Below are positions 20,931 through 30,256 of a stretch of 50,821 nucleotides of DNA, piece after piece (within the stretch, counting starts at the first letter, position 1; the number at the start of each line of letters is the position of its first letter). This DNA comes from a virus, in IMG/VR virus record IMGVR_UViG_3300026551_000004, positions 1 to 50,821 of that record; one strand, written 5' to 3'. The notes under the pieces are model-generated. The model was not told the DNA's origin. It did not search any database and was given only the letters and a program-made list of their open reading frames with translations. A program made the translations under genes and the position numbers.

Positions 20931-22598
20931 TTATTTTGAAGGCTTTAATTTACCTTGTAGCATTTTAAGATAATCATCTTCTCTAATAGTCTTACCTTCA
21001 GCACGCATTGTATTAATCTTGTATTCATGTATTCTTCTCTGAAGATCTTCGACAAATGCTTTTTCTTTCTCTAGAGTCTGTTCCATTTCTTCTTTGAACC
21101 AGTCAGGTAAATCTTCCTTACCATATTTATTAAGACCTAAATTTTCCATTTGCCATCTTATCGCTGCTCTAGAAATGCCTAGTTCTTTAGCAATATTACT
21201 AATAGATTTACCAGATTCTAAGCCTTCTTTAATAGCTTTATCAAACAATCCTTTTACCACCCCTTTAGCAACTCGGGCCATACCTAATTCACCAGTCCCT
21301 ATAATATCCTCTGGCTTAACATCTCTGAGAATCTCTTTAAGCTTAGAACCTTCTATCTGATGTTTCTTAGCCAAATCTTCAATTGTCTTATCAGATATAG
21401 GAGAATAAGTATTATCTCTATCTTCGGGATTAAACGGTAATGTCTGGAACTTAGGTTGTTCAAATCTTGGATCATAAGCATCGAATGTTTGTTGTAATTT
21501 ACGGGGAGGAAGTCCGTGTTTCCACCAACCTAAAGGTTCTTTACCAGTGTCACCACGTCCTTCGGTCTCACCTGCATTTAAAGGTAAACCTGGTTTCCAC
21601 CAACCACCGTATCTATCATCAAAACTACTAGGTTTAAGAATAGTAGCATCAGGTTGGAACTGAACAGTACGTACTGTACCTGGTTCTGTTTCTTCCTTAA
21701 CTACCTCATTGTAATCAATATCAGGATTATCTTGACCAGTCTTCTCCCAACCTTTAAGAGTAGCTTCTACTCTATTATGAGTGAGAATAGCTAGGTTCTT
21801 GTCTTTATTATTTAATATAGCATCTCTAATACCAGCAAAAGATCTACCTTTAAAATCATTAAAGCTTTCACCGCCTGGAACAGGTTCATCCTGCTTGTTC
21901 TGGGCGTATTCTTTTAATACTGGATTAGAAGTAGAACAAGGTTTACCTGCGTGTTCACCTACATTCCACGTACGTAACCTAGGATCATACTGTGGAACAA
22001 TACCTAATTTCTTCCCTATGATCTCAGCAGTCTCCTTGGAGCGCTGTAAATCAGAAGCCACTAGTGTATCTACCCCTTTTGATTTTAACTCATCAGCGGC
22101 CTTCTCAGCCTCTTGGCGACCCCTTTCATTTAGAGACACAGGTTCCCAACCACGTACAGTATTATCTGCATTCTCTGTAGTTTCACCATGACGTACAATG
22201 TGTACATTTTTAGGTTCATCTAACTGACCTACTTCAGGAGGTTTAGTATTCTGTCTTTTTGTTTTATAACCAACACCTCCACCTTGTAATCCTTTAATCT
22301 CATACCAATCTTGTAACTCTTCTTTTTGAGAAGGATATAATTTATCATGCCATTGTTGAGATTCTGGACTACCAGCTTTATAAGGGTTTATATAATCAAA
22401 CTCATCTTCTTTACCTTCAGTATCGATACCTTTTAGACCAGCCATACGAGTATCTTGCTGGTCTTCACCGGCATTCATATGAGGCGTAATAGTTAACTTA
22501 AGTGGTTCTTTCTTTTGCGACGGATCAGCAACCATAGGTATACCTAATGCATGGTGCATTTCATCTTCATAAGAATTATCTGGTGTACCTATAACCAT
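20931..22598 (-). CDS. virion-region protein with histidine-phosphatase and HTH-like segments
   Basis: 555 residues, last gene of the late operon. Residues about 130-320 form a histidine phosphatase (PGAM-like) domain: IVRHGE at 134-139 with the phospho-acceptor His, SDLQRSKETAE with the second Arg near 186, GGES near 242 and ILTHNRV with the second His at 274. The N-terminal 120 residues are charged and linker-like; two similar GWWKPGLPL/GWWKHGLPP segments follow the domain. Near residue 465, ISNIAKELGISRAAIRWQM looks like a helix-turn-helix, then a long charged helix. A phosphatase inside a structural operon suggests delivery into the host or late metabolic action; this is inference. Confidence 0.75.
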   Translation of the reverse strand: MVIGTPDNSYEDEMHHALGIPMVADPSQKKEPLKLTITPHMNAGEDQQDTRMAGLKGIDTEGKEDEFDYINPYKAGSPESQQWHDKLYPSQKEELQDWYEIKGLQGGGVGYKTKRQNTKPPEVGQLDEPKNVHIVRHGETTENADNTVRGWEPVSLNERGRQEAEKAADELKSKGVDTLVASDLQRSKETAEIIGKKLGIVPQYDPRLRTWNVGEHAGKPCSTSNPVLKEYAQNKQDEPVPGGESFNDFKGRSFAGIRDAILNNKDKNLAILTHNRVEATLKGWEKTGQDNPDIDYNEVVKEETEPGTVRTVQFQPDATILKPSSFDDRYGGWWKPGLPLNAGETEGRGDTGKEPLGWWKHGLPPRKLQQTFDAYDPRFEQPKFQTLPFNPEDRDNTYSPISDKTIEDLAKKHQIEGSKLKEILRDVKPEDIIGTGELGMARVAKGVVKGLFDKAIKEGLESGKSISNIAKELGISRAAIRWQMENLGLNKYGKEDLPDWFKEEMEQTLEKEKAFVEDLQRRIHEYKINTMRAEGKTIREDDYLKMLQGKLKPSK

Positions 22599-22599
22599 A

Positions 22600-24801
22600 T
22601 TATTGTGGCTTCTTCTTACCTAGTCCTTTAACTTCTTCTACCATTTTATTGAGATCATCTTCATACTTCTTCTGCTGAGCTGCGTGAGTATTAATGAGAG
22701 ACTGCATCATACCTCCGGTAGTGCTGGTCTTACTCATATCTACATTCATACTGTTCATCATATTATAAATATAAGCATCAGGATGACTACCTTCTGCTTT
22801 AGCTATATCAGCCATAGCATGTAAACCTATATTAAGTTTATCAAGAAGTCTTTGCACAGGATGATTCTTAGGGTCTACGTAACCTAATCTTGGAGTTGTA
22901 ACAGCTCCAGTAGGAGTTTCTCCAAATCCTCCTTCTTTCCCCCAAGTTCTAGGTGGCGGAGTATAAGTGTATTCATGCTTATCTGAATTATAAATAACAT
23001 TCTTACCAGCATCAAATTGATTTAAATCTAATGCTTGCTTCTGAAATTCAGTACTAATCATAGCACTCGTAGTAGATTTATAATTATCCCATAGACCATA
23101 TCTTTTAAACATAGGATCTGAGTCTAACCGTCTAACTTCAGCAGTTATCTTTGGATCAGTCATGGCTCCAAGCATAGTCCAACGATCTGGTTTATCAGAT
23201 ACAGTACCATCTGGTTGAATACCATTACGATTCCAAGTACTCAATACACCTACGTTCTTAGGACCGAAAGTGTATAAAATCTTAGCTGCTTTCTGTTCAT
23301 TAGGAATATTAGAATCAGGCATAAGACCATGAAGATCATCGATAAACTTGTTAAATACTTTAGGAGACTTTACTCCCATTTTATCAATAAAATTACTAAT
23401 ATCATCTTGTAAAGATACTGCTGGTTTTACTCCAGCAGATTGAGCTTGCATCGGCGTCATCCAACTTCTACCCATAACAAAACCATTAAAAGCTTTAAGT
23501 CTAGGTACAAGATTATCTTTCATAGAATCTTGTGTCATCTGGGTGACATATTGTTCCATACCTAACTTCTTAAGAGCAGACACAACCAATGGAGTCGCCC
23601 CAATTCCATTCTCTTGAGAAAGTAACTGAGTTGTAACATCTTGTTCGGCAGCAGCTTGCATTCTAGTCCAATAAGTTAAAGACCCAAAGTCTTTATCTTT
23701 AACAAGTTCAAGACCTGCGTGGAAAGTCTTCAATGAATTGTCAATATTAGTTTGATAGCCTGGATGCAATTGGGCATAACTCCATACTTCTTTCTGACCA
23801 GTTTGTGGGTTTATAACTTCATGCATTTCATTAGCTTTGGCATTCAAACCTTTTCTAATTTCTTGTTCATGATTAGCGTAGGCAGCTGAAACAGCTTGCA
23901 TATCAACTGCACTATATTGTGCAGGATGTTGCAAAGCATATTCCATTTCACCTACATTCTTAAATCCAAACTGTTCAGTCATAGCGTGCATAGAGTTAGT
24001 AACTAAATTATTAACTTCACCTATGAACACACGTTCAGCCATTTGACCTTGATCTTTACTCATAGCTTCATGAGTACTGATTTCTTCTTTAAGATTTCCC
24101 AGTTGGAATTTACGAGATTGAATAGCGTTAGCATAAGCCATTCCTTGTTCAGGAGTCCATTCACCTCTATGTACTTTACCCCAAGCATCAGCAGCATTGG
24201 CAGCTCCTAGTGCAGGACCAGAACCCATATTCTGTTGTATTTCAGATAGAGCTTTATTCTGGACTTCATTCTTCTTAGTTAAGAAACTATTAATATCTTT
24301 AAGAGTAGACTGATAAAGTTCATTAGCTGTATGAGATACCCCAGTTCCCTGTGCAATTCCTTTATCAATAGCTTGAGCATACATAGGAAATCTACTACGC
24401 ATATCTGAAGCTAGTTTATCTAATTGACCATAATAATATGTAGGACTAATAGCTCCATTGGCTCTAGCTGAACCTAAATCTTCTGCACTCCTTTGAGAAT
24501 TCTGAACTTCTTTAGGAGCATCTTCATTACCTTTATTAGGAGGATTAAGAAGATCAGTTTGAACATCCTGAAGCTTATTAAGATTACCTCGAAGAATCTC
24601 TTCTGATCCTGATTGTGCCTGACTCTCTACAACATCATGTCCCAGCTCTGCTGCACCATGAATAGCAGTACCAATAGTTTTACCTAGAGTCTCTCCAGAT
24701 TTATCTGGTTCAGGTGTTGATATAGACTTAGACCAACCTAACCATTCACCTTCAGCTTGTCTACCTAGAGGTTGAGGAGCACTTGAATCGAATGTTGCCA
24801 T
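22600..24801 (-). CDS. large internal virion protein candidate
   Basis: 733 residues, no recognised enzyme motif. Largely helical, rich in Gln/Asn/Met/Ala, with a disordered charged N-terminus. It lies between the 1664-residue protein (stop overlaps its ATG, TAATG) and the phosphatase protein. In T7-like order this is where internal core and DNA-ejection proteins (gp15/gp16 type) lie, so a core or ejection role is likely. Late expression from the 49.65 kb promoter. Confidence 0.65.
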   Translation of the reverse strand: MATFDSSAPQPLGRQAEGEWLGWSKSISTPEPDKSGETLGKTIGTAIHGAAELGHDVVESQAQSGSEEILRGNLNKLQDVQTDLLNPPNKGNEDAPKEVQNSQRSAEDLGSARANGAISPTYYYGQLDKLASDMRSRFPMYAQAIDKGIAQGTGVSHTANELYQSTLKDINSFLTKKNEVQNKALSEIQQNMGSGPALGAANAADAWGKVHRGEWTPEQGMAYANAIQSRKFQLGNLKEEISTHEAMSKDQGQMAERVFIGEVNNLVTNSMHAMTEQFGFKNVGEMEYALQHPAQYSAVDMQAVSAAYANHEQEIRKGLNAKANEMHEVINPQTGQKEVWSYAQLHPGYQTNIDNSLKTFHAGLELVKDKDFGSLTYWTRMQAAAEQDVTTQLLSQENGIGATPLVVSALKKLGMEQYVTQMTQDSMKDNLVPRLKAFNGFVMGRSWMTPMQAQSAGVKPAVSLQDDISNFIDKMGVKSPKVFNKFIDDLHGLMPDSNIPNEQKAAKILYTFGPKNVGVLSTWNRNGIQPDGTVSDKPDRWTMLGAMTDPKITAEVRRLDSDPMFKRYGLWDNYKSTTSAMISTEFQKQALDLNQFDAGKNVIYNSDKHEYTYTPPPRTWGKEGGFGETPTGAVTTPRLGYVDPKNHPVQRLLDKLNIGLHAMADIAKAEGSHPDAYIYNMMNSMNVDMSKTSTTGGMMQSLINTHAAQQKKYEDDLNKMVEEVKGLGKKKPQ

Positions 24802-27800
24802 TATCTATTCCTTAATGTAGAGATCCATTGATCTGTACGTTGATCTTTAAGCCACGGGGGTACATCTTTAGTACCGAACTGTTGTCTTGTTCGTTGAACA
24901 ACATCTTGAAAACGATTAAACATTCGCGACAATACTTCTTCTTTTCTCTCTTCAGGTATATAAACATTTAAATACATCATGGCATTAGTCATGAAATCTT
25001 CGCCTTGAGCGGTATCTTTATTATCATAGGCTTCCATGGCTCGTCCTGCTTCTTGAATTGCACGACTTTGTGCCCACTTCTCTACATTCTGTTCAGCCGT
25101 TTTAATATCCGTTACATGTCTTAAGTCTGCAACCTCTTGAGGTTGAAGTCCTGTAAGAAAAGACATAACAGACTCTGGAACTGTAACTCCGCGTAGTAAA
25201 GGATTATCACCTTTACTAATCCAAGCACCTGTTTTAGCAGCAGCAACAGCTCTTTCAGCAGCATTAAAAGTAGTTATCTCTCTTAATGGCTGAAGAAGAT
25301 GTTGATAGGAAATATTAAATTGATTACCATCTTGTCTATAACCAGACATGATTGCTTGTCTAAAAGGATCAAAGGCTTCCATAACACTACCTAAAGTACT
25401 GAAAGCAGCTCCACCAGTTATATCCCATATAGTTTTATCACCATAGAAAAGATCATTAAGACCTGTATTACCAAATCTTTCACCTACATTCCAATAACGA
25501 TCATGATCTACTAAAGCTAATATAGTAGAAGGAATACCTTCTGTGACTAAAGTATTTAAGTAATTATCACCAGGATTATATCCTTGTTCAATAGCTGCAT
25601 TTCTAAAGTAGTCTGAAGGTATTCCAGTTATACCCAGACCAACAGGCAGACCGTAAGCCATTGCATTAACTGTAAGCAATCTAGCTTTCTCTGGAGAAGT
25701 AAGACGTTTACCCCACATCAACTCTGCTTGTCTAATAGTATAAGTTAAGAACTGAGCTGGTAAGGCAGCAAATCCTCTTTGAAACATAGCATTGCTAGCT
25801 CTATTCATATTACCATTAAGAAGAGCAGCTCTGTTTAATACTTTCAATCTATCAGCATTAGTCCATTGACTTACTGGTTTAATCTCAGCTTGTTCTTTAG
25901 CAGCAGTGTACCATGATCCGAAACGGGCATTACGTTCACCTTCGGTAAATGGCAATGCACCAAAGTCTAGAAATTTACCCCACTGTGTCTGAACTATTTT
26001 GTTAGACATGGGATTATCTCTAAGAGCGTATTCACTACCTACATTAAAGAATCCAGTAGAAAAACCTGCTTCTCGAAATGCCTCCCATTCACCAGGTCTA
26101 TACCCAAATTTCTCTGCATTCTTACCGAGTGCGGTGAGTATCCTGGGATCAGCATTCATCCGAGACCATTGATGCATAAGAGCGCCAACAGTTCCTTGAG
26201 AAGCTCTTACAGGACCCGCAATACCTAGAATGTTTACGTATGTTTGCCCTTGAACCAATATCTGAGGAATAGCAAATAAACCCATCTTCATATGGAAAGT
26301 CATTGTTCTAATGAACCTGGTAGGATCAGAAAGAGTATGAGCTAAGTTAACTGGATCTATTTGTTTAGCTAAACGAGATACTCCAGGTATAGTACTTTGA
26401 TAAAGAGCATCAGCTAACTTCTGAGTCCAATAACCTATGACTGCATCTGTCTCAGATACTTGTCCAATGAATTGTTTAATCTGTTCTCTTGCTACTTCTA
26501 ATTCAGCTATTTTACGTGAGTCTAGAGGACTTTTAATGAAATTGGCATGATGAAACCAATACAAGGGAGAAGCATTCAACATATCTTCTTTAACAGCTAA
26601 TAGATTCTTTGCTTCTTGTATCCAAGAAGATACTGCACTAATCTTCATATCATCCATGGCTAATGTATTAGATATCTTATTCATAGCTCTGTTCATAGTG
26701 GGAACAGCGTCTAACAAAGGAGAAGGCTCATACCGATACATAGGAGCATCTGCTGTTCCTATATTATTCCAAGTAAACATCTCATTGGCATCACGTTCCT
26801 GACTGAATTCAGTCATAAATCTTTGATTAGGAGATGTTGATCTTATATCTTCAAAATTCTTATATCTAGCTTTAAGTTCAGACTCAGGAACTTTATTTAA
26901 GAGATTCTCATTAGCTCCGTGTAATACAAAAGGTTCATTAAGATTAAATCTAGGTTTAGTTCCTTTAGTCCATTGACCGAATGAATTACGAGAAGGAGGT
27001 GGTTTAAAGAAACCCAAGAACTCATCCCAATTTATACCCAATTGATTTTCAATTATATTTCTAGCAGCAGTTCTATCTGTTCGAAGAAAACCTCTTACTT
27101 GATTTAAAAGTCCTTCAATCTTTGCTCCGTCAACTGTATTCATTACATGCCAGCCAGACGTAACACCTACTAATTTATGAACAGTACGTGATCCTATTGT
27201 TTCTGGACGAACATCTAACTGACTAATTCTCCAAGGAGCTTTATAAACAAAATGCCCTCCACCTCGCTCTGGAAGTTGTGCTCCCCAAGCTATAGGTTTA
27301 GTAGAAAACATATAAGAAGGAGCTAATACATGTTCAACAATGTCAGTGTCTTTAAGTCCTCCGTATCCTGCTAGAGGAGTCTGTTCAGGAGCGTGTAATC
27401 TAACTACTTTATATTTACCTTGCTGTACCATATCTGCATAATACTGAGACTTAGGAAATGCTTTAGTACCTGGACCAGACGCTGGATGATTGCCTAGAGC
27501 ATTTAAGCGTTTAACTGTAACACTGCCATCGTGTTCTATAATAGCTATGGTACGGTTTCCAGTAGGGAAATGATCTCCAGGTATGGCGTCGAATTCAGCA
27601 CTCTGTACAACATTACCCGGCAACTTTGGATCGCGCCAGGTAACTTGATGGGACATAACACCGAGTCTTTGTTTGTGTTTGAGAATAGAAACAGTCCTTA
27701 AGATATGGTCAAATTCATTAATTCTCTTAAAAGCAAAGTAAGCAGCTATCTCCTGATTGTCTGGAGAACGTCCTATTGTTCTGCGATAAGCATATTCAAG

Positions 27801-29795
27801 TTCACCTATATTTTTATAAGTATACCCTATTCTATTATTATCAGGATCATATTGTTTACGCGCAGCATTTAATACACGTTCCCAATCATTCCATTTCTGT
27901 TTGTCTGTTATACCTGGTACCATACCACGTATGGCTTCAGCTTCCTTCCAAGCATAGTTCTCTATAACTGAATTTACAAATGTAGCTGACTCCCTATTTC
28001 TATTACTCCAAGCTGATTGAGTTTCATTGGGAGTTCTCCATCTAGCTAAGAGTGAATTAATCACTCCACCTTCTGGAACTTTATCTTCTGGAAGTCTAGC
28101 GTAGAAAGGACGCATAGCAGGAGCATCTTCAGGAATAGGAAATGGTTTGATTATATAAAAACCAGAACCACCTTGTTGTATTGTTACTTTAGGTTCACCT
28201 GCTTCAATACCAGCTTCAATCTTAATTGATTTAGGTATAAACTGATCTCTATGAATATCAAAGATATTCTGAGCTTCTGCAGGAGTTAATCTTCCAGGAG
28301 TTTTAGTAATCTTATTACCAATGATTTGAAAACCACTAAGACCACGGTCTTTAGCAAACATACCTGCTTCAGCAGAAGTACCGAAAGGATCTACAACAGA
28401 CCTGCCAATTATAGCATCAGACCACCAAGACCGATCAATAGGATGTTGATAAGGATTAGATTGGTTTAAGAAATTATCAGAGATATCTCTCGATCTACTT
28501 CTTACAGTTTGAAGAGCAGCAGCAATGGCTTCAGGATCTTTCTCAGCTAATGCTGGAAAACGTTCGGGATAAGTCAATCCTTTTAGAACACCTGGAAGCT
28601 CTCTTTCCATTCGTTCATATTCTTCGATAATGGCATTAGTTCCGTTAATATCTCCGCCATTATTTAGAATAGCATCAGCTCTACCTCTTCGTAGAATATT
28701 AGGAAGATTCTTCTCTGCTTCTACAATAGGATCAGAACGTCTGGCTAAATTAACTAGAGTACCCCAAGCACGTTGTGCAGCAGAATTAGCTATATTACCC
28801 GAAGCAAGAGTAGCTGCTTGAGTAGGTGATATTCCAGCTTGTATGGCTGATGATTGTATTTGTTGTCTAATTGCAGTATTAACAGTATTTCTTAGAACAG
28901 TAGATTTAACTAACCCTGCTACTGCAGAAACCTCTACACCAGGCATAGCAATAGGAAAGACATCTTGCATTACTTGATCTGAAGTAGACATGCCCACCAT
29001 GTTGGTAGCAAACTGTAGTCTAAGACCAGGAGGAAGAGAACTAGATATTGTATCGTATCTATTCTTCATAGCTTCATAACTAGGAAGAGTAAGTAAATCT
29101 GTTCTTGTAGCTTCTTGCGTACTTCCAGGAAGATCATACCAATTACTACCAGTATGCATTTTAATCCAAGGATATAATGTAGTTAAATTCTTGACTTCAT
29201 CCCAAGTCCAACTCAACCAACTCTGCTTATCATAATTTTCAGCAGCTTCCTGTTGTCTTAATCTCAGAAATTGAACCCTAGCCATATATTCTGAACCTAG
29301 GTTTATATCTTTATCCCAATTTGTGTCTGCTTCTTCAGGATGTATCATATTTAACCAAGAAGTATTATCTGGATTACCTTTAGGCCAGTTAAGATGATCC
29401 ATATATCGTTGAGAATAATGATCTTCTATTACACTCCTAGGATCATTAACAGCAGCGTTTACATTGTCAACATCTTCTTTTGTTAATGGCCATCCTGCTT
29501 GAGCAAGTTGTCTTATCTGATCTACCTTACGTGCAGCACTTGTTTCAGCTAATTTATCTGAAACATACTGACGAACATTCTTCTCTTGTCCTTGTATAAA
29601 AGAAGAATAATATCCATTATAATCAACATTAACTTTGTTCTGTAAACCAAATACAGCTTTAGTAGCTCTATCTCCGGCAATAGCAGGAGACACAGGAGGG
29701 CTAGGAGTCTCAACAGGAATGTTAGGACCCGTATCTTCTTGAGACGGTTCTTCTACAGGTATATTATATTCGTTAGCCAAAAGCTTTACCTGCAC
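24801..29795 (-). CDS. giant internal virion / DNA ejection protein candidate
   Basis: 1664 residues, the largest gene. It follows the gp14-like gene and overlaps it by 23 bases. The N-terminal part is charged (EEPSQEDTGPNIPVETPSP). The C-terminal third has amphipathic and hydrophobic helices (MKMGLFAIPQILVQGQTYVN, AMAYGLPVGLGITGIPSDY), as expected of a protein that spans the envelope during ejection, like T7 gp16. I do not see the lytic transglycosylase Glu-Ser motif that T7 gp16 carries near its N-terminus. Confidence 0.7.
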   Translation of the reverse strand: MQVKLLANEYNIPVEEPSQEDTGPNIPVETPSPPVSPAIAGDRATKAVFGLQNKVNVDYNGYYSSFIQGQEKNVRQYVSDKLAETSAARKVDQIRQLAQAGWPLTKEDVDNVNAAVNDPRSVIEDHYSQRYMDHLNWPKGNPDNTSWLNMIHPEEADTNWDKDINLGSEYMARVQFLRLRQQEAAENYDKQSWLSWTWDEVKNLTTLYPWIKMHTGSNWYDLPGSTQEATRTDLLTLPSYEAMKNRYDTISSSLPPGLRLQFATNMVGMSTSDQVMQDVFPIAMPGVEVSAVAGLVKSTVLRNTVNTAIRQQIQSSAIQAGISPTQAATLASGNIANSAAQRAWGTLVNLARRSDPIVEAEKNLPNILRRGRADAILNNGGDINGTNAIIEEYERMERELPGVLKGLTYPERFPALAEKDPEAIAAALQTVRSRSRDISDNFLNQSNPYQHPIDRSWWSDAIIGRSVVDPFGTSAEAGMFAKDRGLSGFQIIGNKITKTPGRLTPAEAQNIFDIHRDQFIPKSIKIEAGIEAGEPKVTIQQGGSGFYIIKPFPIPEDAPAMRPFYARLPEDKVPEGGVINSLLARWRTPNETQSAWSNRNRESATFVNSVIENYAWKEAEAIRGMVPGITDKQKWNDWERVLNAARKQYDPDNNRIGYTYKNIGELEYAYRRTIGRSPDNQEIAAYFAFKRINEFDHILRTVSILKHKQRLGVMSHQVTWRDPKLPGNVVQSAEFDAIPGDHFPTGNRTIAIIEHDGSVTVKRLNALGNHPASGPGTKAFPKSQYYADMVQQGKYKVVRLHAPEQTPLAGYGGLKDTDIVEHVLAPSYMFSTKPIAWGAQLPERGGGHFVYKAPWRISQLDVRPETIGSRTVHKLVGVTSGWHVMNTVDGAKIEGLLNQVRGFLRTDRTAARNIIENQLGINWDEFLGFFKPPPSRNSFGQWTKGTKPRFNLNEPFVLHGANENLLNKVPESELKARYKNFEDIRSTSPNQRFMTEFSQERDANEMFTWNNIGTADAPMYRYEPSPLLDAVPTMNRAMNKISNTLAMDDMKISAVSSWIQEAKNLLAVKEDMLNASPLYWFHHANFIKSPLDSRKIAELEVAREQIKQFIGQVSETDAVIGYWTQKLADALYQSTIPGVSRLAKQIDPVNLAHTLSDPTRFIRTMTFHMKMGLFAIPQILVQGQTYVNILGIAGPVRASQGTVGALMHQWSRMNADPRILTALGKNAEKFGYRPGEWEAFREAGFSTGFFNVGSEYALRDNPMSNKIVQTQWGKFLDFGALPFTEGERNARFGSWYTAAKEQAEIKPVSQWTNADRLKVLNRAALLNGNMNRASNAMFQRGFAALPAQFLTYTIRQAELMWGKRLTSPEKARLLTVNAMAYGLPVGLGITGIPSDYFRNAAIEQGYNPGDNYLNTLVTEGIPSTILALVDHDRYWNVGERFGNTGLNDLFYGDKTIWDITGGAAFSTLGSVMEAFDPFRQAIMSGYRQDGNQFNISYQHLLQPLREITTFNAAERAVAAAKTGAWISKGDNPLLRGVTVPESVMSFLTGLQPQEVADLRHVTDIKTAEQNVEKWAQSRAIQEAGRAMEAYDNKDTAQGEDFMTNAMMYLNVYIPEERKEEVLSRMFNRFQDVVQRTRQQFGTKDVPPWLKDQRTDQWISTLRNR

Positions 29796-30255
29796 TCATA
29801 ATACTACCACCAATAGCCGAGATACCTTGATCAGTAGCAAGTTTACCTTGAGCCTTAGCCATTGACATTTTCAAATCATCTAGTTGACTGGTAAGATTAA
29901 ATTCTTGTTCACCGAACTGTAGACCTTTACTTAGTTCTGCTATATTACTTGATCCTTGTCCAGATATACTTCCGTATGCACCTGCAAGACCAGATCCAAA
30001 CTGTGCACCTTGAGATGCTCCCGTTTCTAGAGCCATAGACCTAGCTTTCTGAGTATTTCTAACTTGCTGTAACATTTGACGATGGGCACTCATTTCCATA
30101 GCCTGTCTACGCACTTCATTCTGTTGTTTTTCAACACCAGCTTCTTGCATAGAAATATTAGCGATATCTTTTTGAGCTCCCATAGCTTCAATACCGCCGT
30201 ATATACTTACACCTAGACCTACTGCTTCTGTTCCTATACTAAAAGGATTGGGCAT
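29773..30255 (-). CDS. T7 gp14-like internal virion protein
   Basis: 160 residues. A hydrophobic glycine-rich start (GTEAVGLGVSIYGGIEAMG), then long Gln/Arg-rich helices (RRQAMEMSAHRQMLQQVRN) and a Gly/Ser/Ala-rich C-terminus; this profile and the position after the gp12-like gene match gp14-family proteins that form the outer-membrane part of the ejection channel. Confidence 0.7.
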   Translation of the reverse strand: MPNPFSIGTEAVGLGVSIYGGIEAMGAQKDIANISMQEAGVEKQQNEVRRQAMEMSAHRQMLQQVRNTQKARSMALETGASQGAQFGSGLAGAYGSISGQGSSNIAELSKGLQFGEQEFNLTSQLDDLKMSMAKAQGKLATDQGISAIGGSIMSAGKAFG

Positions 30256-30256
30256 A

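Noticed and set aside
21668-21683. AGTACGTACTGTAC shared with 50683-50696
   Set aside because: The copy at 21.67 kb is in coding sequence of the phosphatase gene; the match may be chance.
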